NCBI GenBank assembly: GCA_944384815.1
Contig: CALWUW010000025.1
Location: forward strand, 62,001 to 126,000
DNA: 64,000 nt
From: an uncultured Clostridia bacterium
GTDB lineage: Bacteria; Bacillota; Clostridia; Oscillospirales; Acutalibacteraceae
Direction of reading: 5' to 3'
Shown here piece by piece: positions 35,956-43,736 of this stretch; within the stretch, counting starts at the first letter, position 1; the number at the start of each line of letters is the position of its first letter. The position numbers were made by a program, and so were the translations under genes. The notes beneath the pieces are model-generated. The model was not told where the DNA came from, made no database searches, and worked only from the letters and a program-made list of their open reading frames with translations.

Positions 35956-35975
35956 GGGCGCACTTAAATTGTAAA
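35947..35975 (-). promoter_or_regulatory. Sigma-A promoter of the topA operon
   Basis: On the minus strand TTTACA (35970-35975), 17-nt spacer, TAAAAT (35947-35952). The leader to TTG 35824 is ~115 nt. It would drive topA-trmFO-plsX-rnc and perhaps the whole run to leuS. Confidence 0.72.
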
Positions 35976-36015
35976 GCCGACGAAAGTTTCCCCTCATGTT
36001 TCCCTGTTTCGGGTC

Positions 36016-37134
36016 CTATTTTCCGTAACGCCCTCCGGAAAAGGACCGAATCAGGCCTAAAAGTTCCAGTTCCGTTGCCGCCGCCAGGCCTTTGGAAACG
36101 GAAAGATCCGCCGCTTTGGCAAGTTCCCCTATGGAAAGAGGCTCCTTTTCTAAAACAGCATACAACTTTTTAGCTCCCTGGGAAAGAGACGTTTGTAAAA
36201 AGTCCGGAAATTCTTCCGGATTCGTCTGCTGGGAAGGGGAAGAAAGCCCTTCCGAAAAAGCTCCTGGCCCTCTGCCGGAATCTTTTTTCACCGTTTTCTC
36301 CAAATCAAACCCAGAAGGCTCCCGGGCCTTCCATACAGACTGAAGCCCATCTTCCGGAGAAATCTCATTCTGGTAAAGGACGGGCACGCCTTGCTTTTCG
36401 GCGCTCTTCGCCAGCTTCAAAGCGCCTCCCCCTTTTTCGGCTCCCAACACCACCAGCTGTTCCGCCAAACGCAGCAGCAATCGGTTCCTGGCCGCAAAAT
36501 GCTGGGGAAACGCCGGGGTATCCGGCGGATACTCAGAAATACACAGCCGTTTTCCGCCTGTATGCCGCAATTTCAGGGTCTCTTCCGAATACGGATAGCA
36601 AAGGCCGCAGGCCAAAATGCTGATACATTCGCCCCCTGCTTCCAAAGCACCTTCTAAAGCGGCCTGCTCAATTCCCGCCATACCGCCCTCCAGAAGGACT
36701 TTTCCGTTTGCCGGCAAACTGCCTCCCAGCCGCCCGGCCTGCAAAAGGTCCGCTTTTCCGGCCTTTCGGCTGCCTCCTATCAAAACCATTCCCGGCCGGG
36801 AAAGCAAAGAGGCATCTCCTTCCAAAAACAGCGCGCAGGGAGGATTTTCCAGTCCATGAAATTGGCGGGGATAGACACCGTCTCCCGGGACCGTCACAAA
36901 AAGGCCCAGCTTTTCTCCATATTCCAGAAGGGCCTGCCCATAAGCGGGAGAATAAAATTTCAGCCGCAAAATTTCTTCCCGGGAAAGGATTTTGTCCTTT
37001 TCCCACTGGGCCGCTCCTGCCTGAAAGAAATGATACAGCCCTCCATAGGCGCGAACTGCCTTGCGGACATTCCGGCTGGCCGCTCCCAGCCCCTGCTGCA
37101 GCCAAAGCCAATACGCTTTTGGGCTATATTGCAA
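36016..37134 (-). CDS. dprA: DprA/Smf-like DNA processing protein, divergent
   Basis: 372 residues. DprA loads RecA on incoming single-stranded DNA. The Rossmann domain is recognisable but altered: IGGSRKAGKADLL where GxRxxTxYG is usual, LLEGGMAGIEQAALEGALEAGG for SGxAxGID, then good matches in SEYPPDTPAFPQHFAARNRLL and VVLGAEKGGGALKLAKSAEKQG. A C-terminal winged helix of the DprA type ends the protein (LSIGELAKAADLSVSKGLAAATELELLGLI). TTG 37134 is chosen since GGAGGAGG is 8 nt upstream; it overlaps the methyltransferase by 11 nt. Upstream of topA, the normal dprA-topA order. Confidence 0.85.
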   Translation of the reverse strand: MQYSPKAYWLWLQQGLGAASRNVRKAVRAYGGLYHFFQAGAAQWEKDKILSREEILRLKFYSPAYGQALLEYGEKLGLFVTVPGDGVYPRQFHGLENPPCALFLEGDASLLSRPGMVLIGGSRKAGKADLLQAGRLGGSLPANGKVLLEGGMAGIEQAALEGALEAGGECISILACGLCYPYSEETLKLRHTGGKRLCISEYPPDTPAFPQHFAARNRLLLRLAEQLVVLGAEKGGGALKLAKSAEKQGVPVLYQNEISPEDGLQSVWKAREPSGFDLEKTVKKDSGRGPGAFSEGLSSPSQQTNPEEFPDFLQTSLSQGAKKLYAVLEKEPLSIGELAKAADLSVSKGLAAATELELLGLIRSFSGGRYGK

Positions 37135-37942
37135 GGCCGCTGCCTCCTCCCCGAACCATCTCCCACAGCAAAATCGCCGCGGAAGATGCCGCATTCAGGC
37201 TCTCCGCCCTTCCGGCCATGGGAATGGTTACCGTTTGGGTGCAGGCTTCTATTCCTTCCCGAGAAAGACCATTTCCCTCGTTTCCCACAGCCATAGCCGA
37301 CGGCCGGGAAAAATCCACCGATGTAACAGGAACAGCCGCACTGTCCGGCACAGCCGCGTACACCGGAATCCCTTCTTTTTTCAGCAGATCACAGGCTTCC
37401 TTCAGAGAAGGGACCCATTTCGCGTTCAGACGGAACACTGCCCCCATACTGGCCCGCAGCACCTTGGGGCTGTAAACATCGCAGCTTTCCCCGCAAAGCA
37501 CTATCGTTCCGATCCCCAAAGCTTCTGCCGTACGAAAAACCGCACCCAGATTTCCAGGGTCCTGCATCTGCTCCAAAAGCAGCGTGTGTTCCCGGGCCGG
37601 AACCCATCTCTGGGAAGATTGACCTTTCATTTCGCAAACGCAGAAAATTCCCTGGGGCCTTTTGGTATCGGAAAGAAGAGGCGCCGCGTGCTCCGCCAAT
37701 TGAAAGACTTGCTCCGCATGGCAGCGGATCTCCTGCAAATATTCAGGATATTTTTCCGCAGCGGCTTCCGTATAATACAATTGCTTGATAGATATACCGC
37801 TGCGTGCCGCGTCCCGGCATAATCGGGCGCCTTCGGCTAAAAACAACCCTGATTCCCGCCGGGCTTCCGCAGAAGACAAAAGCCGGGAAGCCCTGCGCAG
37901 CATTTCGTTTTTTCGGCTGGCGATCACCATATCTTCTTTCAC
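37124..37942 (-). CDS. SpoU/TrmH-family RNA 2'-O-methyltransferase
   Basis: 272 residues. N-terminal substrate-binding domain (about 1-100) followed by the knotted SPOUT domain with motif 1 LEQMQDPGNLGAVFRTAEALGI, motif 2 AMAVGNEGNGLSREGI and motif 3 IPMAGRAESLNAASSAAILLWE. It transfers methyl from SAM to a ribose 2'-OH in rRNA or tRNA. Closest in layout to RlmB/TsnR-like enzymes, but the target cannot be told. The start is GTG 37942, with AGGAGG 7 nt upstream, in preference to the first ATG at 37972. Confidence 0.93.
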   Translation of the reverse strand: MKEDMVIASRKNEMLRRASRLLSSAEARRESGLFLAEGARLCRDAARSGISIKQLYYTEAAAEKYPEYLQEIRCHAEQVFQLAEHAAPLLSDTKRPQGIFCVCEMKGQSSQRWVPAREHTLLLEQMQDPGNLGAVFRTAEALGIGTIVLCGESCDVYSPKVLRASMGAVFRLNAKWVPSLKEACDLLKKEGIPVYAAVPDSAAVPVTSVDFSRPSAMAVGNEGNGLSREGIEACTQTVTIPMAGRAESLNAASSAAILLWEMVRGGGSGLAI

Positions 37943-38005
37943 AGGCGCCCCTCCTTTTTCTTCCTGAAACATCGCCTTTTCCCTCTTTTTGACAGATTTT
38001 TCTGC

Positions 38006-38040
38006 AATAAAAAGTTGCGCCCGGGGGAATCCGGGCGCAA
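38006..38040 (-). terminator. Terminator of the infC-rpmI-rplT operon
   Basis: Perfect 10-bp GC-rich stem (38015-38024 with 38031-38040), 6-nt loop, followed by CTTTTTATT on the minus strand. Confidence 0.9.
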
Positions 38041-38049
38041 GGACAGCTT

Positions 38050-38403
38050 TTATAAGGAAGCTTTCGCTTTTTCCACCAAAGCCTTAAAGGCAGCCTCATC
38101 CGCAATGGCAACCTCGGAAAGCATTTTGCGGTTCAAGGTAACGCCGGCCTTTTTCAAGCCGTTCATAAATACGGAATAGGTGATCCCGTTCATCCGGCAA
38201 GCGGCGGAAATACGAGTGATCCACAGGCGGCGGAAATCGCGCTTTCTGGCTTTACGGCCGATATACGCATAGTTTCCGGATTTCATAACAGCCTGTTTGG
38301 CCATTTTAAAATGTCTGCTCTTGGAACCCCAGTATCCCTTTGCCAGCTTTAAAGTCTTCTTTCTTCTTTTGCGCGTCATCAGCGCACCCTTAATACGAGC
38401 CAT
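38050..38403 (-). CDS. rplT: 50S ribosomal protein bL20
   Basis: 117 residues, highly basic N-terminal arm ([24 protein letters not shown]) and globular C-terminal domain ([28 protein letters not shown]). Needed early in 50S assembly and, in many bacteria, a repressor of its own operon by binding the infC leader. Third gene of infC-rpmI-rplT. Confidence 0.99.
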   Translation of the reverse strand: MARIKGALMTRKRRKKTLKLAKGYWGSKSRHFKMAKQAVMKSGNYAYIGRKARKRDFRRLWITRISAACRMNGITYSVFMNGLKKAGVTLNRKMLSEVAIADEAAFKALVEKAKASL

Positions 38404-38452
38404 TTATTTTTCCTCCAAATCTATGAGAATCATTCGAAACGCTGTTTACTGC

Positions 38453-38656
38453 TTACTGATAAGGCAGAAGCCGTTTTACCTGGCGCACATTGGTCTTGTC
38501 CGCCACGGTGGTGCCGCGGAGATTTCTCTTGGTCTTGCGGGTCTTGCCGTGACCATTGAGCAAATGGCTCATGTTGGCATGGGCACGGATTACTTTTCCG
38601 TTTTTAGAGAGCTTGAAGCGCTTTTTCGCGCCGGAATGAGTCTTCAGTTTAGGCAT
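38453..38656 (-). CDS. rpmI: 50S ribosomal protein bL35
   Basis: 67 residues, basic, with MPKLKTHSGAKKRFKLSKNGKVIR and the RNLRG segment typical of bL35. Between infC and rplT. GGAGGGG lies ~6 nt before the ATG. Confidence 0.98.
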   Translation of the reverse strand: MPKLKTHSGAKKRFKLSKNGKVIRAHANMSHLLNGHGKTRKTKRNLRGTTVADKTNVRQVKRLLPYQ

Positions 38657-38682
38657 AATAGCCCCTCCTTAATGAAAATAAA

Positions 38683-39201
38683 TTATTTGGCGGGTTTGGG
38701 AGCAAGGAACATAAGCATGTTGCGGCCTTCCAGCTTCGCAGGCTTTTCCACATTTGCGATCTCCGTCAAAGCTTCCGCAAACCGCTTCATTACATCCTGA
38801 CCCAGCTCCGGATGCCCCATTTCCCGGCCACGGAACCGAATGGATACCTTCACCTTGTCCCCACCCTTGAGGAAACGGACCGCATGGCCCACTTTCGTCT
38901 CAAAATCGTGTGTGTCAATATTCAAAGACAGGCGCACCTCTTTGATATCCACTACGCGCTGATTTTTCTTAGCTTCTTTTTCGCGCTTCGCTTGCTCAAA
39001 GCGGTATTTGCCGTAATCAATGATCTTGCACACCGGGGGAGTAGCCTGGGGAGCGATCTTCACCAGATCCAGATTTTTGGAAAACGCCAGCTCCAGCGCT
39101 TCACGGGCAGACATAACACCCAGCTGGGCGCCATCCGCTCCGATCACACGCACTTCTCTGTCACGGATCTCTTCATTGATCTGCAGTTCCTTGTTGCTAA
39201 T
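38683..39201 (-). CDS. infC: Translation initiation factor IF-3, apparent ATT start
   Basis: 172 residues. IF-3 binds the 30S subunit and proofreads start codon and initiator tRNA choice. N-domain INEEIRDREVRVIGADGAQLGVMSAREAL, linker KREKEAKKNQRVVDIKEVRLSLNID, C-domain FLKGGDKVKVSIRFRGREM. No ATG, GTG or TTG stands at the conserved N-terminus. An ATT codon at 39199-39201 lies 6 nt after GGAGGTG and gives a protein of exactly the usual length beginning ISNKELQ. An ATT start is known for infC in other bacteria, where it lets IF-3 repress itself. Open reading continues upstream to a GTG at 39318, but that stretch is the leader. Confidence 0.95.
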   Translation of the reverse strand: MSNKELQINEEIRDREVRVIGADGAQLGVMSAREALELAFSKNLDLVKIAPQATPPVCKIIDYGKYRFEQAKREKEAKKNQRVVDIKEVRLSLNIDTHDFETKVGHAVRFLKGGDKVKVSIRFRGREMGHPELGQDVMKRFAEALTEIANVEKPAKLEGRNMLMFLAPKPAK

Positions 39202-39348
39202 GGGTAGCACCTCCAAACACGTTTTATCAAACAAATTCCAAAACAAAAGCGGGCAGAGATACTCCGCCCGCAGCAATACCGTTTTCACGCTATTGACCTG
39301 TGCCGGACGGAACCCCACAGGTGAGAGCCTACAGCCCTTCTTTGTTTC
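39202..39348 (-). promoter_or_regulatory. infC leader with attenuator-like hairpins
   Basis: The ~147-nt leader contains an ACCTGTG/CACAGGT stem (about 39296-39322) and, closer to the gene, a GCGGGC/GCCCGC hairpin (39250-39272) followed on the minus strand by TTTTGTTTT, the shape of an intrinsic terminator. This fits transcription attenuation by L20 or another signal, as in infC leaders of Firmicutes. I cannot match it to a specific Rfam family by eye. Confidence 0.65.
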
Positions 39349-39354
39349 TTAGTT

Positions 39355-39383
39355 AGGTTACCACGTTCTTCCGGAAATGTCAA
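39355..39383 (-). promoter_or_regulatory. Sigma-A promoter of infC operon
   Basis: On the minus strand TTGACA (39378-39383), 17-nt spacer, TAACCT (39355-39360). Consensus -35, weak -10. Confidence 0.78.
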
Positions 39384-39447
39384 GGGGAACAGCGCATTTT
39401 TTCTGTTTTCAGCATACCAGATCTGAAATCGCTCTCTTTTGCCTTCT

Positions 39448-41424
39448 TCATTTGCGTTTTTCCTGGAAAAACACACGCATTTCCCCGGGCGTACGGTTTG
39501 CCCAAAGGAAATAAGGGATCCATTTTATGGTGACAGGCTCCAGATCCGGCTGCCTGGAAGTATACAGCTTCTCTTGTTTCAGAGATGTTCGCACTCCCTG
39601 GGCCGTAATGGTATAGACGCCTTCCAGCAAATCGCTTTCCCAGCGTTCCTGGAGCAAAGCGTCTTCCGGAAGAAGGATCCGGGAAAGAAGGGCTCCGTTG
39701 TCCGCTTCTTCCGCGCAATAGACAAGAGGGCCTCTGGCAACGGCAACCTGATTGGCCAGGTGGTATGCTCTAGGATTGGGATACACCCGGCGGCACACAA
39801 TGGGGAGATCCCACTGCACGGTATCCCCGGCTTTCCAGGAGCGGAAGATCACAGCATACCCTTTTTCCGTGGAAATTTCCTGCGCTTGGCCGTTAACGGT
39901 AAGCACCGGCACTTCTCCGGAATCCGTGCACCAACCGGGGATCCGGAGCCGCAGTGTAAAGGAAGCATCCTGCCCAATGGTAAACCGAATGTTTCCTTTC
40001 CAGGGGTAACTGTCGCAAACCTGGGAGATATGGACAGAACCTGCCTCCAGGGGAAAATCCCCTTCGCATGTCATATACTGGTTCACCCAAACGGAATCCC
40101 CTTCATACATATAAGCAAACTGCGCCGCTTCTCCCAACAAGCGGGCCACATTGGGCGGGCAGCAGGCAACTTCCGTCCAGGAATACCGGCTTACTTCAAT
40201 GTGGCGCTTATTGTATCGATACAGGGAGTAGGGCCACACTTCCAAAGGATTGCAGTAAAAATAATGCTCCCCGTCCAAAGCGGTTCCTGCCAGGACTGTA
40301 TTATACAAAGCCTGTTCCGCAATATCGGCATAATGGGCGGAAGGATCCATTTTCAGCATACGCTGGGCAAAAAGGATCAGGCCCACGGAAGCGCAGGTCT
40401 CACTGTAGGCATAGTCCGAAGGAAGATCGTAAGCTTTTCCGATTCCCTCCCAAAAATCATCCTGGCCGATGGAGCCGTTTAAGTACATATTATTGGTCTC
40501 GATTTCATGAAACAGCGACTGGCAAGCCTCATAAAGTCCCGCGTCCCCGGTCTCCGCCGCCAAATCCGCCATGGCACAATAAAAATACATAGCCCGCACC
40601 GCATGACCATGGGGCTCCTTCTGTTCCCTGGCAGGTTTATCCGCAAGAAAATACTCGTAATGGCCCCAATATGGGCGATGGCGATCCGCCCAATCCGCAA
40701 TGGTTCCCAAAACCGGTTTTCCGTACAATCGGATATTACGCTCCTGCTCGTAATCATAGAAATGCGGATGCTCCGGAGACTCCTGCCCCCGTTCCTCCAC
40801 GAAAAAGCGCACCGTTTCCAGATATTCTTTTTTGCCCGTGTATGTATACAGGCGATACAAAGCCATTTCCACTTCAGGATGGCCGTCATATCCGGGAATC
40901 TGCCCTTCCCCATGCCCAAAATGCAGATGCAGGCAGTCCCCCATTCTCTCCGCGCTTTTTAAAGCTTGTTCATTACCGGAAGCTTTATGCCACATCAGCA
41001 TACCTTCCATTAAATGCCCCATACTGTATAATTCGTGGGACATCAAAAGAGACTGTAAACGATCTTCCTTCCGATGGGCTGTCAGGAACGGATTCAAATA
41101 GCCATCCTCCAGCTGTGCCCGGCAAAGCAAGTCCACAAGGGCATCCAACTTCTCTTTCAGCGCCGGATCTGGTCGGAGCATATACGAATAGGAAGCGGCT
41201 TCCAAAAGCTTCCCCAAATCCGTCCCTTTCCTTTTGGCGCCAGTATCTTCCACTGTTTCTCCCGCCGCTTCCCGGACCGTGTCCAGAGAGCCGCCCGGCT
41301 GGGTCAAAATATTCAGCTGATAAGGTACCATGTGCTCTACCAACAAATCCTGATATTTTTTCCATAATCCTCCCGTAATGGAAACCGCTGTTAAATCGCA
41401 TTCTTTCAAGATTTTTTTCTCCAT
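39448..41424 (-). CDS. GH127 beta-L-arabinofuranosidase (copy 1)
   Basis: 658 residues, no signal peptide, so probably cytoplasmic. GH127 (DUF1680) enzymes release beta-L-arabinofuranose from plant arabinosides with a zinc-bound cysteine nucleophile. By spacing with the Bifidobacterium enzyme HypBA1, the acid/base is E326, the zinc ligands are E342 and C344 (SETCASVG) and the Cys-Cys pair is C421-C422 (ACCPPN); the 16- and 79-residue separations match. Fold: (alpha/alpha)6 barrel then beta-sandwiches. Separated from copy 2 by a terminator and its own weak promoter. The ATG follows GGGAG. Confidence 0.93.
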   Translation of the reverse strand: MEKKILKECDLTAVSITGGLWKKYQDLLVEHMVPYQLNILTQPGGSLDTVREAAGETVEDTGAKRKGTDLGKLLEAASYSYMLRPDPALKEKLDALVDLLCRAQLEDGYLNPFLTAHRKEDRLQSLLMSHELYSMGHLMEGMLMWHKASGNEQALKSAERMGDCLHLHFGHGEGQIPGYDGHPEVEMALYRLYTYTGKKEYLETVRFFVEERGQESPEHPHFYDYEQERNIRLYGKPVLGTIADWADRHRPYWGHYEYFLADKPAREQKEPHGHAVRAMYFYCAMADLAAETGDAGLYEACQSLFHEIETNNMYLNGSIGQDDFWEGIGKAYDLPSDYAYSETCASVGLILFAQRMLKMDPSAHYADIAEQALYNTVLAGTALDGEHYFYCNPLEVWPYSLYRYNKRHIEVSRYSWTEVACCPPNVARLLGEAAQFAYMYEGDSVWVNQYMTCEGDFPLEAGSVHISQVCDSYPWKGNIRFTIGQDASFTLRLRIPGWCTDSGEVPVLTVNGQAQEISTEKGYAVIFRSWKAGDTVQWDLPIVCRRVYPNPRAYHLANQVAVARGPLVYCAEEADNGALLSRILLPEDALLQERWESDLLEGVYTITAQGVRTSLKQEKLYTSRQPDLEPVTIKWIPYFLWANRTPGEMRVFFQEKRK

Positions 41425-41663
41425 ACCTTTAGCTCCCTTCCCAATATAAAATTTCCTTTTGAAACTTCCGCGGATGAAAATCCGGAAACGATTTCCGTGT
41501 TTTCCCCTGGAGTTTCCCTGTGTCTTTCTTCCATTATACCCTGTTATCCGTGAATTTCAGTATTCTTTTTCTTCTTCTTTTTTAAGTCATTAAATACCTT
41601 TTTAACACGTAATTTCCTCATACAAATTTTTGAGGTATGTTATGCCTAAAGGCAACAAAAAAA
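41425..41663. other. Intergenic region upstream of GH127 copy 1
   Basis: An AT-rich stretch with no credible gene. It holds one promoter candidate (listed separately) and several A/G-rich runs on the minus strand. No dyad or riboswitch was recognised. Confidence 0.6.
41533..41560 (-). promoter_or_regulatory. Probable promoter of GH127 copy 1
   Basis: On the minus strand CTGAAA (41555-41560), 16-nt spacer, TATAAT (41533-41538). Strong -10 with a weak -35 suggests activator dependence (inference). Confidence 0.5.
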
Positions 41664-41694
41664 AGCAGCAGTCCGGATTTTCCGGCTCTGCTGC
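41656..41694 (-). terminator. Terminator after GH127 copy 2
   Basis: GCAGCAG (41664-41670) pairs with CTGCTGC (41688-41694), with an inner TCCGG/CCGGA stem, followed on the minus strand by eight T. Separates the two GH127 genes into different transcripts. Confidence 0.9.
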
Positions 41695-41730
41695 CTTTTT
41701 CAATGGTTTTAAATTTCTGCGGGGAAGCAA

Positions 41731-43659
41731 TTATGCTTCCGTGTTCATCCACACCAGCATTTCTCCTTCGCCTCTGTTGTTCCACAGGAAGTAAGGGATC
41801 AAATGCAGAGATGCTTTTTCTCTTCCACACACTTTGGCGGCAGGAAGGTAGAGAGTATCCGCATCCCAGCATTCCATAGAGGAGCGGCTGCCGGATACTT
41901 TCAGCCCGCAAATGCCACCGAACAAATCGCGTTTTTCCAGCTCTGCAGGCGTTTCCAGACAGGCGCGGAAATCGTTCAGCCAAGGACCATTATCCGCTTC
42001 TTCCGCGCAATATACCAAAGGTCCGCGCAAAACGGCAGCCTTGGCACAGTCTTCCGTCACCCGGGGATTGGCCAGAATAAACTGCGCTTCCATTTCAAAG
42101 GAGATCGTGTAAGTGCAGCCGTCCTCCAGGCCGCCTTCCACCAGGGCGTAACCATTCTCTTCCCGGTATACCACCGGATTGCCTTCTTTGCAAATGGAAA
42201 ATCCCTTAGCATACGCAGGAATACGGAAAAATACCTTTCCTCCCTGCGGACCATGATACGTAACGGAGGCCTCTCCCTGCCACGGCATCTGAGATGTGCA
42301 GCTCAACCGAATCTCACCCTGGGAAGTGGACAGAACCGCTTCATTTCCCACATACAAATGCTGGTAGACAGCATCCTCTTTCTGGGTATAGATGTAGCCG
42401 CCCAGTCCGCACAAAGTACGGATCACATTCGGCGGGCAGCATGCGCAACCAAACCAGCGAACCCGCTTCGTTTCCACGCTGATATGGTCGCTTCTGTAAT
42501 TGGCTACATCCGGTTTCACCATCAGGGGATTAACGTAGAAATAATGCTCGCCGTCTTCCGAAATACCGCTAAGGACATTATTATACAGCGCTCTCTCCAT
42601 AACGTCCGCATATTCCGATTTGGGCTCGATTTTCAGCATTCGAAGCCCCCACATAGCCATGCCTACCGCTGCGCAGGTCTCCGTATAACAGGTATCGTTG
42701 GGCAGGTCATAGTCGATGGTAAAGCGTTCCCCATCTCCTTGAGAGCCTACGCCTCCTGTAATATACATCCGGCGGTTGGTTACATTCTTCCACAGCACCC
42801 TAAGGGCCTCTACCAGGCTTTCATCTCCGTTTTCCAAAGCCACGTCTGCCGCGCCGGTATAATAATACATGGCGCGAACCGCATGGCCTTCCGCGGTTTT
42901 CTGCTCCCGGATGGGCGCATGGGCCTGATGATAATCCTTCTGCATGGTTTTATCCCGGGTGCTATTCTCGATAAAAGATTCTTCCTGGAAGAACCCTGGC
43001 TCATGCCCACGCTTATTGACAAAGTATTCTGCCAGGTCCATGTATTTTTGCTGCCCGGTCACCCGATAAGCCTTCATCAAGGCCAGCTCAATTTCCTCAT
43101 GCCCGGGATAAGAAGGCAATTTTCCCTCTTCGTCTCCGAAAATGGTACGGATCAGATCCACATTCTTTTCCATTACCTTCAGCAGACGATCGCTTCCTGT
43201 AACGGTATAATACGCAACAGCAGCTTCCAGCATATGCCCCGCGCAATACAGTTCATGGCCATGGGCAATTTCTTTCCATTTTTTATCCGGCTTTTTCAAA
43301 ATGTAATGGGTATCCAGATAACCGTCCGGTTGCTGGGCCTTTTCAATGATTCCAATGACATCTTCCAGATTCTGCATCACTTGGGGATCCTGTTTATAAA
43401 TCAGGCTCAAAGACGCGGCTTCGATCCATTTGGCCAGGTCGCTGTCCTGGAACACATAGCCGTAGAACTCGCCTTTTTCCAATCCGGCAGCAATTTTGAA
43501 ATTCATTACCGCATGGCTGGGAGCCGCTCCCGGCTGCTGATCGTTCAGCACCCGCCACTGATAAGGGATCACATTTTCCACTGCGTTTTCAATGCGATGG
43601 TTCCAGAACGCATCGTCCACATGTATATTTTTCACACTGATCTCAACATTTTTACTCAT
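41731..43659 (-). CDS. GH127 beta-L-arabinofuranosidase (copy 2)
   Basis: 642 residues, cytoplasmic by lack of a signal. Same family as copy 1 but clearly diverged. Acid/base E311, zinc ligands E327 and C329 (YTETCAAVG), cysteines C407-C408 (CACCPPN); the extra C405 makes a Cys-x-Cys-Cys cluster. The 16-residue spacing between E311 and E327 is conserved. ATG 43659 is preferred over 43665 because AGGAGG is 6 nt upstream of the former and adjacent to the latter. Follows the DUF5695-like gene by 77 nt containing a 10-bp hairpin. Confidence 0.93.
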   Translation of the reverse strand: MSKNVEISVKNIHVDDAFWNHRIENAVENVIPYQWRVLNDQQPGAAPSHAVMNFKIAAGLEKGEFYGYVFQDSDLAKWIEAASLSLIYKQDPQVMQNLEDVIGIIEKAQQPDGYLDTHYILKKPDKKWKEIAHGHELYCAGHMLEAAVAYYTVTGSDRLLKVMEKNVDLIRTIFGDEEGKLPSYPGHEEIELALMKAYRVTGQQKYMDLAEYFVNKRGHEPGFFQEESFIENSTRDKTMQKDYHQAHAPIREQKTAEGHAVRAMYYYTGAADVALENGDESLVEALRVLWKNVTNRRMYITGGVGSQGDGERFTIDYDLPNDTCYTETCAAVGMAMWGLRMLKIEPKSEYADVMERALYNNVLSGISEDGEHYFYVNPLMVKPDVANYRSDHISVETKRVRWFGCACCPPNVIRTLCGLGGYIYTQKEDAVYQHLYVGNEAVLSTSQGEIRLSCTSQMPWQGEASVTYHGPQGGKVFFRIPAYAKGFSICKEGNPVVYREENGYALVEGGLEDGCTYTISFEMEAQFILANPRVTEDCAKAAVLRGPLVYCAEEADNGPWLNDFRACLETPAELEKRDLFGGICGLKVSGSRSSMECWDADTLYLPAAKVCGREKASLHLIPYFLWNNRGEGEMLVWMNTEA

Positions 43660-43684
43660 TTTCATCCTCCTGAAACAGAGAAAG

Positions 43685-43726
43685 CACGGCGCACATTTCA
43701 TAAGATATACCGAAAAGTGCGCCGTG
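43685..43726 (-). other. Intercistronic hairpin
   Basis: Perfect 10-bp stem CACGGCGCAC (43685-43694) with GTGCGCCGTG (43717-43726), 22-nt AT-rich loop. On the minus strand it is followed by CTTTCTCTGTTTC, a poor T-tract. It may stabilise or partly terminate the upstream mRNA ahead of GH127 copy 2. Confidence 0.65.
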
Positions 43727-43736
43727 AGATCACCTA

